NCBI GenBank assembly: GCA_032622095.1
Contig: CP136065.1
Coordinates: 55,113,949 to 55,177,948, forward strand
Origin: Siphonodentalium dalli
Taxonomy: Eukaryota > Mollusca > Scaphopoda > Gadilida > Siphonodentaliidae
Length of the DNA: 64,000 nt
Direction of reading: 5' to 3'
Shown here: one piece after another, positions 54,273-64,000 of the stretch
Position numbering within the stretch: the stretch's first letter is position 1
Layout of the letters: each line of letters starts with the position of its first letter
Position numbers and translations under genes: made by a program
The notes under the pieces: generated by a model
Databases searched by the model: none
The model's input: only the letters and a program-made list of their open reading frames with translations
What the model was told of the DNA's origin: nothing

Positions 54273-55460
54273 AGGATGTGCCCCATTCGTGAATTTAAAA
54301 AAATCTCAATTTCAAACAATCAGTTTGAAGTGGGGAATTATCCTTTATAACCAATGTATGCTATAGTATTTTATTTTATACTTGCCCATGAATTATAAGG
54401 TTTTAGCAGTGAGATATAAGTGATATCCCACTAGTGAGATATAAGTGATATCCCACTGATGAAATTTCTGATGTATTGACATTCATTGGGGGCCATAGGC
54501 AAGTAACTAAAGTATATAATAAACAGAATATCCACACTTTTTCAGTGGATATGGGTTAAATCTCATTCGTGATGACAAAACATTTGAATTTCCACTCGTG
54601 GCTAAAGCCACTCGTGGAAATTCAATGTTTTGTCATCACTCATGAGATATAACCCATATCCACTGAAAAAGTGTGGATATCCTCTATATAACAACAACAC
54701 GTGTTTACCCTCACCATATGAGAGATATGTTCGAATTATGAAAAAAGTGGTTTAAAAAAAAAAAAAAAAAAAGTTTTTTCAAATAGATCGATAATCAGTT
54801 TGACAGGTAATATTAAAAAAAAAACACACTGCATTATCTAGACTATGAGCCCAACTAGGGTATGCGCTCAGTCTATACAATCTGAAATGAAATCATGGCT
54901 GCGAGAAATTAAATCAAACATTTTTCATTGCATATTTGAGTTTTATGTCAGCCATTTGCAGGACTATTTTTGATCGGATAATGGACCCAAAACAACATAA
55001 ACAACATAACTGTTATTCAACCAAGTTTTCCAATAATCTGACAGACATAAATACTCAATACTGATTCATCTTTTTTATGGTGATTTTTCCTTTAAAAAAA
55101 AAGAGTTCTGCAAATGGCCGCCAAAAACAAATACTAGTATGCAATGAAAATGTTTGTATTTATTTTCTCGCAAACAGTCATTATTTCAGATCGTACAATG
55201 AGTTCATACCCTAGTTGGGTTCATGTTCAAGATAATGGCAGTGTGGTTTTTTTTAATATTTCCTGTCAAACTGTCTATCGACATACATGAAAAAATTGTT
55301 GTTGTTTTAAACCACTTTTTTCATAATTCGAGCATATCTCGCACATCGTGAGGTAATTAGTTGTTGTTTTAGTAGTATAGAATACATTGGTTATAAGTGA
55401 TAATGATTTTTTCCCTTCAAATTGAGGTGTTTTGAAAATTCACGAATGGGGAGCCTTCTT
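54271..55460. mobile_element. Long inverted-repeat element with nested palindrome
   Basis: The left arm starts GCCCCATTCGTGAATTT and the right arm ends AAATTCACGAATGGGG. The arms are ~370 bp and pair over most of 54280-54985 and 55070-55450. The left arm carries an extra palindrome at 54528-54680. A single arm occurs at 10093-10440. Confidence 0.65.
54528..54680. mobile_element. Nested palindrome, ~153 bp
   Basis: ATATCCACACTTTTTCAGTG … CACTGAAAAAGTGTGGATAT, with an inner CACTCGTGG pair like the 34727-34863 element. Confidence 0.8.
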
Positions 55461-55997
55461 AATGTGGCAAACACAATTCTAGGTATCTATGTAATTAGAA
55501 GTGACACAAATAGGCATCTATATCGAGCAATAATAATGGTACATCTATATGCAAATGCACACCGATGGAGTGTAATATGTCAGACCGTTATTACATGTAC
55601 ACGCAGTCGATCGTTTAATTAGCTAACCGGATATCCGTTAAGCAAATAACAGATTACATTTGTGCCTAGACTTCAAATGGTGAAGCAAAACGAAACGTGT
55701 CAACGCTATGTCATAAGCATAAGACGAATTTTCTCACTCGTTTCCACTTGAGTAGACCTTCACTCGATGAACCAATTGTTATATCAGTGACTTTCGTTGA
55801 ATAATCATTGACACAGAATCATCTACTCGGATATATAAACATCATATATGGTAAAGTGTTGAGTCGTTTCAAGTGTAACAGTGTGACGGCTCTATTGTTA
55901 TTCATCAACGAACGCGTGTATGATCTTATCCGGTTTAAGTGTGAAGTTTACCTCAATTAACATACACTCGCAAAGTGTGCCTAGGTTTGTAACTCAC
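55461..55997. other. Intron, nothing recognised
   Basis: No repeats matched. Confidence 0.35.
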
Positions 55998-56272
55998 CGT
56001 TCGCTTCACAAACAGCGATGGCTCCAGAAAAGTTACAGAAGTAATCTGCCCACACACCATCAGCTAATGTAAATGCCGCACAATCTTCATGCAGATTATA
56101 ACAAACACTATTCGCAAAGCAGTAAGTTCCCACATCATTCGGCTCTCTCCGCTTCCAGTTTGCAAATACGACAGCGCTACCATCAGTGTTTACCCACGTG
56201 TCTTCGATCATGACATCGGTGACTCCCATCCAACCGAGGGACCACGTCCAATCCAGGTTTCCCAAGAGCAGC
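55998..56272 (-). CDS. CTLD-2 second-half exon, locus 2
   Basis: Minus-strand 275-bp exon, acceptor ctttaacag|GCTGCTC, donor GCGAACG|gtgagt, phase 2 in and 1 out. It encodes LLLGNLDWTWSLGWMG, DTWVNTDGS, FANWKRREPNDVGTYC, LHEDCAAFTLADGVWADYFC and GAIAVCEAN. Same length as 19539-19813. This copy keeps EPN, the mannose-type motif, and the cysteine after the WND position, where it reads WAD. Its first-half partner exon was not found up to the right edge, so either it lies beyond the window or the copy is incomplete. Confidence 0.85.
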
Positions 56273-56317
56273 CTGTTAAAGATACGGTAAGCGTTGCATG
56301 GCGGTCGGCATTGCTGT

Positions 56318-56500
56318 TAAAATAGTCAAATCCGTTAAAACCGCCATAAACAGAAAGAATATTATATTATAGACACATTTTGTTGTTATACCAATCATAA
56401 ATATCGCGTAAATGCATGTCATTGTCATGTTATAGTACTCGCGTTATGTAAACACACGACATGTTATGTAAACAAGTAGTACGTAATAAATATGCGATAA
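56318..56500 (-). mobile_element. Diverged fragment of the piggyBac-like MITE
   Basis: AAAACCGCCATAAACAGAAA matches the complement of the 3' part of 43960-44925; ends not preserved. Confidence 0.4.
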
Positions 56501-56766
56501 GCAAAACACTCAACACCGGGGAGAGACCCCACTAATTGAACTTTGGTTAGAAATGCCACCAAGTTGTTTACAACATACCGGTATATATATATGTCAGAGT
56601 TATGGAGGCACAGTATGAGTCTTCGTTGCTTCATATTTGCTTAACTCAGTGAGCGTGAACAAATTCTCATTTCTTATCGAAATGGCCATGCGTCGATCGG
56701 AATGATACATCGAGATGTCCCTCAAACAAAATCAAACTTGAAAATCGGTCCAGATTTTCATACATG

Positions 56767-56849
56767 CCGGGGTTCAAACCCGCGCCAACCTCGTCTAGCC
56801 CAGACTGTGATGATCTTATCCACGACCTAATCACCTCGGCTACGGGGAC
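56767..56849 (-). mobile_element. tRNA-derived SINE head
   Basis: On the minus strand GTCCCCGTAGCCGAGGTGAT holds an A box and GGTTTGAACC a B box about 50 bases on. An intact cloverleaf is not evident. A second B-box-like GGGTTCGAATCC lies on the plus strand at about 56904. Confidence 0.55.
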
Positions 56850-56949
56850 ATCCTTAAAAGGGAAGCCCTTTCGCAGAGAGTTAGGAAGCGTGTCAGTCTG
56901 AACATGGGTTCGAATCCACTACCTTCGAAATTCTTGATCTGCATATACA

Positions 56950-57253
56950 AATGCTCGGCTCACACAAAGTGTGTTTTGTGGAATACATCGTATGCATACT
57001 GTAATTACACTATACTAATAGTATATTCTTGAGGAATTTTTAATAATTAGGTAACTGTTATTTCTAAATTCTAACCAATGACGAAGGTCATCCGTCCATT
57101 TAAGTGTGTCATGCATGGTGGTATTCGCATGCGAGAAATACCCATGAGTCTCTGACGAGTGGCTATTTCGAGAAACGATTATCACCATGATATGTATAAG
57201 TTATAACCCGCTTGGGTATCTGTACAGCCGGTAGAGGATTCATTTTTATATTT
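56950..57253. other. Nothing recognised
   Basis: Contains one arm (TTATAACCCGCTTGGGTATC at about 57200) of the fold-back seen at 60547-60622. Confidence 0.35.
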
Positions 57254-58249
57254 TATATATACAAATAGGTATGAAGGCCCGACACATCGGTGGCCACGTT
57301 GAGTTAATATGCACCGATTTACTTCAGGTAAACGGCAAAAAGTATGATTACTTACTTAAAATAAACAGATTAATGTCCGATAATTGCTCCATATATTGCA
57401 TATTTCATTCCACGATAAATAGTTTTATTTGATCAGTGTTATGATTTAAAAAACGCGACTAACCATTGATCTTTCCGGCATGCACAGTAAGCTGCCAATC
57501 GGCAGATATGGAATACTGACCATACACAGTCGTTTGTACTTTTTCACCGAAATTCATTTCGTGGAAGTGGATCAGGGCATTGGAATATTCGTGGTTGTGT
57601 GTGCTTAAGGTCCTTCCACGCACGGCAGACGTCGCATGGAAGGCGTCTTAAGCAATAATCGGTTCTTGATTGGTTTCCAGTAGAATGATGTGAATAATCA
57701 ACGGACGAATATATTCTACTCGGATTATGTTGGGAGAATATCTGTGATGCGATTAAGTTTTTTTTTTCATATCTGATTTCGATAATTCGATAAATCAGTG
57801 AAAATAGAACATAGTGAATTGTGACAAACAACTACCGCATATACACTGTTAGAAAATACTGTCGGTTTGGCGGTGTCGGACCGTCGTAATCCGACAATCC
57901 CATACCGTTTATTCAGTTCCACGAAATGAATTCCGGTAACAAAAAGTGTTTCGGATCTGCCGATTGGCAGCTTACTGTGTATGCCGGAAAGATCAACGGT
58001 TAGTCGCTTTTTTTAAAACATAACACTGATCAAATAAAACAATTTATCGTAGAATGATGAAATATACAATATATGGAGCAATTATCGGACCATTATCTGT
58101 TTATTTAAAGTGAGAAATCATACTCATAGTACATTTTGCCGTTTACACAAACTGAATCGGTGCAGATTAACCACCACATGGCTGCATCAACAGTGCCAAC
58201 TCAACCTGGCCACCGAGGTGTCAAGCCTTCAGACCTCTTTGTATATATC
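57254..58249. mobile_element. Inverted duplication with ~310-330 bp arms
   Basis: 57254-57564 and 57917-58249 are imperfect inverted repeats (for example ATCTTTCCGGCATGCACAGT and its complement). The loop is ~350 bp. Fold-back transposon or recombination product; no transposase frame. Confidence 0.65.
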
Positions 58250-59159
58250 AAATATAAAAATGTTACAAGGGTATGTGGGTGCGACCCGGTACTCCGGGAC
58301 CACTTGCATCCGACTCTGGTGTGCATGGGTGGTCCAACGCACACAGTAAACCGAGTGGATTCCATTCAATGTGTGGCATACCTACATGTAGGTGAATTCA
58401 TAATCCGGTGAGGTTGACAAAAAAATCGGCAACATAATGTTCGAGGGCGTAGCCCGAGCACATTATGTGACCGAATTCCTAAGCATTTCTGAAGAGTCAA
58501 GTATATATAATCAAACAAAATGCACAGAATATAGAACAAGGAATTACACACACATTTCATGCACAAACAAGTATGTACACACACGGAGACACAAGAGATT
58601 AATATAAATGGACACATATATAATTAGTGGTATGGAAGCCGTATACATGCGCATATGCACGTACACGATTATACGGTGGAATGTATCCATGCAGTGATGG
58701 TTAGAGACAGGAATGAAATCGGGAGAACAATATAGCAAAATCATGTCAATTATTCCCGAACATCAAAAGGTACCAGATTTGAGCGGCTTCGACAACATAA
58801 CATCGACAATCCCCAGGACATTTTCAGCGATGCCATGGAGAGAATTTGGGATATACCCAATAAACGGTAATTGATCCAGACTCGGTTATCGAACTCCTTG
58901 CTTCGAATGTTGAAGAATATAAACCAAATGAATATTCGCTTTTCGTGCTCTGGACATTGGGATATCTGCACAGTTGCAACAAGGACACATTTGTTACCAT
59001 GTTAGAAACAGGTTGTCCAGAAAACACTTTCAAACTAGACCTGATTCGTTCTGCAATTTTCCCTTAATGCAAGAAGCAGTCGTCATTTTGAGCAGAACTC
59101 AACCCTTAAACGTATGTAAAATCGTCTGGTGACACGGTATCGAACAAACTTTTTAATGA
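58250..59159. other. No supported gene
   Basis: Contains a small palindrome AACATAATGTTCGAGGGCGT… / …GAGCACATTATG near 58428-58468. Confidence 0.35.
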
Positions 59160-60420
59160 TATCTAAAACTTGCTCTATTACCTGGTAGAAGAAAAATCGG
59201 AATGTCTACAGGGCCTTGTTTCAACTTCTACAAAAAGTACAAAATCGAAATCAACTGGTGCCGGCACTGCCAAAAATGTACAAACTAGTAACGAACGATG
59301 TGGACTGAAAATTCTTATTGACTATTCAATTCAGTCTAAAGTCGACATTCTAAACCAGAAAGGTCGTGTTCAATCAGCCGACTACACACTAAACGAAACA
59401 GTTCCGATACTAAAGGCTAAACAAGATTTTCTCGAAAATAGGCTGATCATAATGGATAAACAAGTGCAGGAAATTCAAATATGACCGAAGAAAACTCTGT
59501 GGCCGCGACATCAGCACAATTTACAGTAGAACGTCAACAAGATGATAAATACGACGGTACCGCCAACTGAATAACGACCTAAAACCGTAAAGCGAGATAT
59601 TGCTGATTTATCTGAGTCTGTGCTTAAGTCAATCCACCAGAATAAATCCATCACCATTGCTATAAGCTGTCTCAGAGGGGAAGTGAAAGTTTCTGCACAG
59701 ACAAAACCATCTGCTGTGAAATGCGACTGTGCAAATAAATGTAAGGAGATGTGTGGTAACACTATCTAAATTCATGGGCACATTACGAAGGAATTCGAAA
59801 ACTACACCGACAAGCTAAAAGCCGTCACATCAGATGTAGACAATATGAAGGCATTCCGACCTTCCGGAGTATTATCAAAGCATTCGCGTAAATCGGTTTC
59901 CAGATCTTACCATGGTGACTACGACCAGGACTCTTCATTTCAAAACAGTATCCCGCGTTCACCTTCTGAAGTATATATGTAGCGATGTTGGCGGTATACA
60001 GCCAATTAATGCAGACGTACACACCATACCTAAACATACAGATTCATGTCATCCGAGGGCTGAACGTCCACCTACTACTCCCGAAGACAAACACTGTGAA
60101 CCGAAGTGTGACAGTAGAAGATTCTTATACAACATGAAAAGAATATCCTATGAAAACCACACATGTTCTCGAAGGAGTTCTTGATATGAAAAAAGTTGCA
60201 AATTATATCAGAAACAGAGGTGTTAAATTTTCTATTATTCAGATAATGGAGAGTGCAAATGGTCACTCAATCCTCATAGTAAACATTTCAAATGATAGTT
60301 TGTCCAAAGTGAATTCACCTAATTTCTGTCACGTGCAGACAATGGGAACCAAGCCCTTACACGGCGAACCAAGGCTATCGCGCCTAAATACGGCGGTCTT
60401 AATTGTATTGCCTACATGAT
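59160..60420 (+). mobile_element. Probable LINE ORF1 remnant
   Basis: Plus-strand, frame-broken coding sequence. 59170-59484 gives a Lys/Ser/Thr-rich start and a helical, coiled-coil-like region (NETVPILKAKQDFLENRLII…VQEIQI). Later frames contain KCDCANKCKEMCG-like Cys clusters (about 59720-59755) and, at 60150-60419, MKKVANYIRNRGVKFSIIQI. Position upstream of the endonuclease remnant suggests ORF1 of the same element. Several stops. Confidence 0.45.
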
Positions 60421-60546
60421 AATAATTGCTTGTCCTTGCATTCAGTCAATTGAAAGTTATCTTCCTTACATGGAATATGACAGGCGCATTGTCGTCATCT
60501 AAGTATTTACACTTGATGTTAGATCAACACAATGTCCATATGTATA

Positions 60547-60622
60547 GGTTATAACCCCCTTGGGTATCTGCGAAGCGGCCTCGGTCTATATTTCTTGTAC
60601 AGATACCCAAGGGGGTTATGAC
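60547..60622. mobile_element. Small fold-back element
   Basis: TATAACCCCCTTGGGTATCT and AGATACCCAAGGGGGTTAT pair around a ~28-base loop. Confidence 0.75.
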
Positions 60623-61140
60623 ATATTTATAAAACGGTTCACACCCAAGGCAAACACAATTGAGTCACATTCTATTCGACGATTACCTATCAATTACCAT
60701 TCAATCAAAAGTTAATTGAATGGATTGTGATATTACCTATTCCTGTTGAATAATTAGTCAAATGTTCGTTGACAATCGGCTCCCTTGCGTCTGCATTATA
60801 TATCAGCATTGATAAACCATTTTGAGTCCGAATTTGAGAACGTTTTATGATTATACTGATATCGTGTTTCTTGACAAAACAGATTCTTCCTTGTGACAAT
60901 AAACTGTTTCAGCTGTTTAGGTTATTTTTCGCCTTGTTGCCATAATGGAATTATCGTTCAGAACACGGGAGACAATGTGCCGGTAGTGTTCGGACTCGGA
61001 AGTGAAACTATTCCACATTGCATGAAGTTTGTGTGATGAAATATCACCGGCATTCATAACAAAAGACGTAAGCAAACCTGTGTATAGTGCTGTATTTTCC
61101 GCGCTCATGCATGTATATATATGTGAACAGTTTGTGAAAT
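60623..61140. other. No supported gene
   Basis: Separates the two LINE-like segments; AT-rich with a short inverted repeat near 60700. Confidence 0.35.
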
Positions 61141-62260
61141 TTTCTCAGTGTATCATTCTAAAGATCATTACGTGATTATTGTGGATTATACCTCGAAACA
61201 GGTTTGGATCTCGTTCAGTTTACTTCCAATCATGCGCACCCGCCCCTCCCGACAAACCAAAACATATTCAACCGAAAGTGTTGGGTCCCCACGCATGCAG
61301 ACCACCCCTATACATGTATGTCCGCTAATAATGGAATTATCCGTGTTTTAACTTCCCGAGTGACTGGTTCGATCATTATCATGGCGCATTGTTAGAATTT
61401 CACACCTACCGCTCCGATCTCCTTTCAGCTTACTGTCCAATTAATGTCAATTTCTGTGTGATATTTAGCTCAAATCTGTATTTTGGCCCCGTTGAAATAC
61501 AGACTCATACAAGAAATATTGTTCACGAATTGGAGCAATTTGATTGGCCGAGGGGTGTGGACCGGATTATAAATGTGGGATATCTGCCCGACAATATTCA
61601 TGCCAATTTCGAATCACACGCTGTAAGCGACTATACGATGCGTTATCTACCGACAACTTATTGCCGAGGATATATCGACAACCTGTCTGACATTTATGAG
61701 AAGTACTATTGTCTTGGAAAAATCACTCTGATGGGCGACTTCAACGCTGACCTTTCTAGGCATGATGCAAGATCAAATGCCTTCAAAACGTTCGTGGAGA
61801 AAAAACATTTTTCTCTGTCAATGAGATTGCATCCCGCATATACATGTATATTCCGAATTTGTCCCGGCTACGGGCCAAGCTACATGTAGCTCGACGATTG
61901 ATCATTTTATTATCCTTCAAAATGATAAGTACAACAGAGTATCCTATCATGTTTTTGATTATGACGCAACCAATGTATCTAACCACCACCATCTCATTGT
62001 CTTTATCGACACGCAGTTCTCCCGCCCGCCGCGGTTTCAAAAATGTTCACAATTCGCCATTGAGGTATAACTGGAAAAAATTCCAAGATGTTGAGAGACT
62101 AGAAACATATTTACCTCCATTGAATACAAACCATTTGCTCTCATGCGATATTGATAAGGTATATGATTCAATAGTCACTGCGACAAATAGCAGCAAGAGA
62201 ATTAATCCCATCCATTTTGGAATGTCACGCTCACTGCACTGCACAGTGAGATGACTAATG
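61141..62260 (+). mobile_element. LINE endonuclease (APE-type) remnant
   Basis: Plus-strand frame 61389-61889 ends with IDNLSDIYEKYYCLGKITLM, then GDFNADLSRHD, the GDFNA signature of apurinic-like endonucleases of non-LTR retrotransposons. IINVGYLPDN fits the upstream strand. A frame shift around 61850 leads to YNRVSYHVFDYDATNVSNHH and YNWKKFQDVERLE, typical of the region between endonuclease and RT. Stops and shifts show decay. Confidence 0.7.
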
Positions 62261-64000
62261 CCAGAACCAATGGACCTATCCCTACGTCCCGCCCACCTGT
62301 AGGCTGCATGGTTACTGTTACTACGCACCACAAGCCATCTCAATTCCGCTATCTCTTCAGTGCTAAAATAGCTTCCGATGAGAAATGACTGTGTTGTTAA
62401 ACGCCATGTAACACGATAATATAGTTCGTTATTAATATCACGATTTTTAGATACCTTTGTGTGTATATATGCAACACGTAAAAGTGACTGTCGTTAGATA
62501 TAAACAAAAATAGAACCAGTTTTTAAACAAAAACAGGTGTGATTGTTAGGCCACTTCCGATAAACAACAAACATAGATGTTTAGGCATACTTTGAATCAA
62601 ACGGTGTAAATGAAGCCATTATGAAACTTCAATATCAAATAGCAAATTTAATATCGAAGCTATGCTAATGGTTCACACCTTGATGAAATAAATCAAACGG
62701 GGGTGTACATGGGGTAATTAATCTATAATCCCTCTTTTGTCGAAATAAATATAACGATATCAGTTTACCATACACAAGCGTCCTGAATGAACCCCGGTGA
62801 CATCAGGCCGGATGCAAAGGGTGATCAAATAATGGCCTTTTTAAATTCCACTACTTTTTTTTCGGGAATAAAGTACATTAAAGAAAACGCCGACTATCAT
62901 GGAGTCAGTTACATGTTGCCATGTCGAGGCAACAATGGCACAAAGTGAACTTATTCGGTGAAGGTTGCCTGTATACACCGCGAAGCACGTGCAATGTGTG
63001 AAATTTCGTTGCTATTCTATTGGAAAACATCTGTTGATTCTCATTTACACGTACATTGTCGGAGGAAGCTTTAGATTCTCAAATGGATTCAGTAAGATCG
63101 ACGTTCGCACGAGATCCTACATGTTAGTGTGAATAGCAGGCATTCGAACTCAATATTACCACGATGTTATAACAGCAACAAATGTAGGCCTATATATTTA
63201 TAACGAAAAACACTTCACATAAAACACATACTCGCGGCACAATTAATATTCATAACGCATCATCGATCGGGACTACTATTTCACGTTTTAGTCTGAAATC
63301 TGTTTTATATAAATATTGAAATTTAAATAACACTAGGATCCGAGTGTGGTCGTTGGCATGGTTTAATCCAGCGTAAAAAGATGTCATATATAGTTACTTT
63401 TCTATTTAAACCGAACTAAAACATGTATAAATATCGTTCGTCAACCGGACATGTTCCCCATGCACATATCAACACCATTGTAGCTTTTTAAGACATATTT
63501 TGCTCTCGTGTTCGTAAATTCCCTATAGCTTACAACTGTTGTTAGGGACCGGCTTGTGGTGCGATTCATATCACTAGGCAGGCGTATGTTGCTTCCGGGT
63601 TTAAGCTATCGGCTCATTGGCTATAATTGAAATTGGGGCGGTACCTATGTATATGTCCATTGGATTAAACATGGTCGAGTAGCAGATCCCAGCAACACAG
63701 TGTACATGGCATACACACATACCAAATGTGACTGCCGAAGAGAACATCGTAAATGCTCACAGAATTGTCTTGACGATTGCATGAATGAGATACATTTGCA
63801 GAAGTAGATCTAGCTTTATTCTTCAGACTCCTCAATGCAAAACGCACGCGTTTAGGTGCTCAGTTATCGTCATAGTTTGTAACGAACGGGCGTGTTATCA
63901 GAGATGATGAAGAAATCTCGAGTGAATGGATACAATACTATATGAGTCAATATATTCAACATTATTAAGTGATACCTCATTTGATCAAGATCATTATTCT
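62261..64000. other. No supported gene
   Basis: AT-rich, no CTLD exon recognised on either strand although the missing CTLD-2 first half of locus 2 was looked for here. Confidence 0.4.

Noticed and set aside
57544-60266. Search for the missing first-half exon of CTLD-2, locus 2
   Set aside because: Minus-strand frames here lack the three-cysteine/GGRL pattern with phase 1 in and phase 2 out.

Overview
The window is eukaryotic nuclear DNA: AT-rich, intron-dominated and full of transposon remnants, with no bacterial-type operons. The molluscan look rests on three things: a cluster of C-type lectin domain (CTLD) exons, a transmembrane tail exon (CRC.......YVTEEEL...LRKK..V..KKTS.YRR then a hydrophobic helix) of a kind I associate with molluscan membrane proteins, and a tRNA-derived SINE ending in (AATC)n. 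A mollusc, possibly a gastropod, is my inference; no species is assigned.

All convincing host exons lie on the minus strand and look like two paralogous multi-CTLD genes head to tail. Locus 1 (about 36.6 kb down to the left edge) reads 5'->3': CTLD-1 (36391-36562 + 29812-30059), CTLD-2 (22781-22961 + 19539-19813), a Ser/Thr-rich stalk (12905-13045), CTLD-3 (11289-11454 + 10463-10683), then three tandem Thr-rich stalk exons (2989-3123, 1255-1398, 182-268). Its membrane exon would lie beyond the left edge. Locus 2 (about 56.3 to 43.4 kb) reads: second half of a CTLD-2 (55998-56272), stalk (53439-53579), CTLD-3 (52550-52715 + 51503-51723), one Pro/Thr-rich stalk exon (49584-49763), a short Thr-poor linker (47128-47196) and a terminal transmembrane exon with stop (43433-43722). 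Exon lengths match between loci (275/275, 141/141, 166/166, 221/221 bp), and every junction agrees in phase: phase 1 between modules, phase 2 inside each CTLD. The predicted products are cell-surface or secreted lectin-like proteins with mucin-like spacers. Signal-peptide exons were not found.

The rest is mobile DNA. Main items: a 4.94-kb Helitron-bounded insertion (3822-8765) whose exact empty site survives in a neighbouring duplicate, with a Mutator-like element with 9-bp TSDs inside it (6120-7474); two tandem Helitron arrays in the CTLD-1 intron (30548-32098, 32245-33812) and one more Helitron 61 bp upstream of a CTLD exon (36624-37215); MITEs with 3-bp TAA-like TSDs flanking the stalk exons, some inserted into the splice donor itself; a LINE carrying three nested insertions (13380-15400); piggyBac-like MITEs with TTAA duplications; palindrome-capped minisatellite elements (45.5-46.6 kb); and several fold-back elements and satellites.

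The main biological story is a rapidly changing lectin-receptor locus in which transposons sit at the edges of a stalk exon that has been tandemly amplified and whose Thr-codon tract varies in length.
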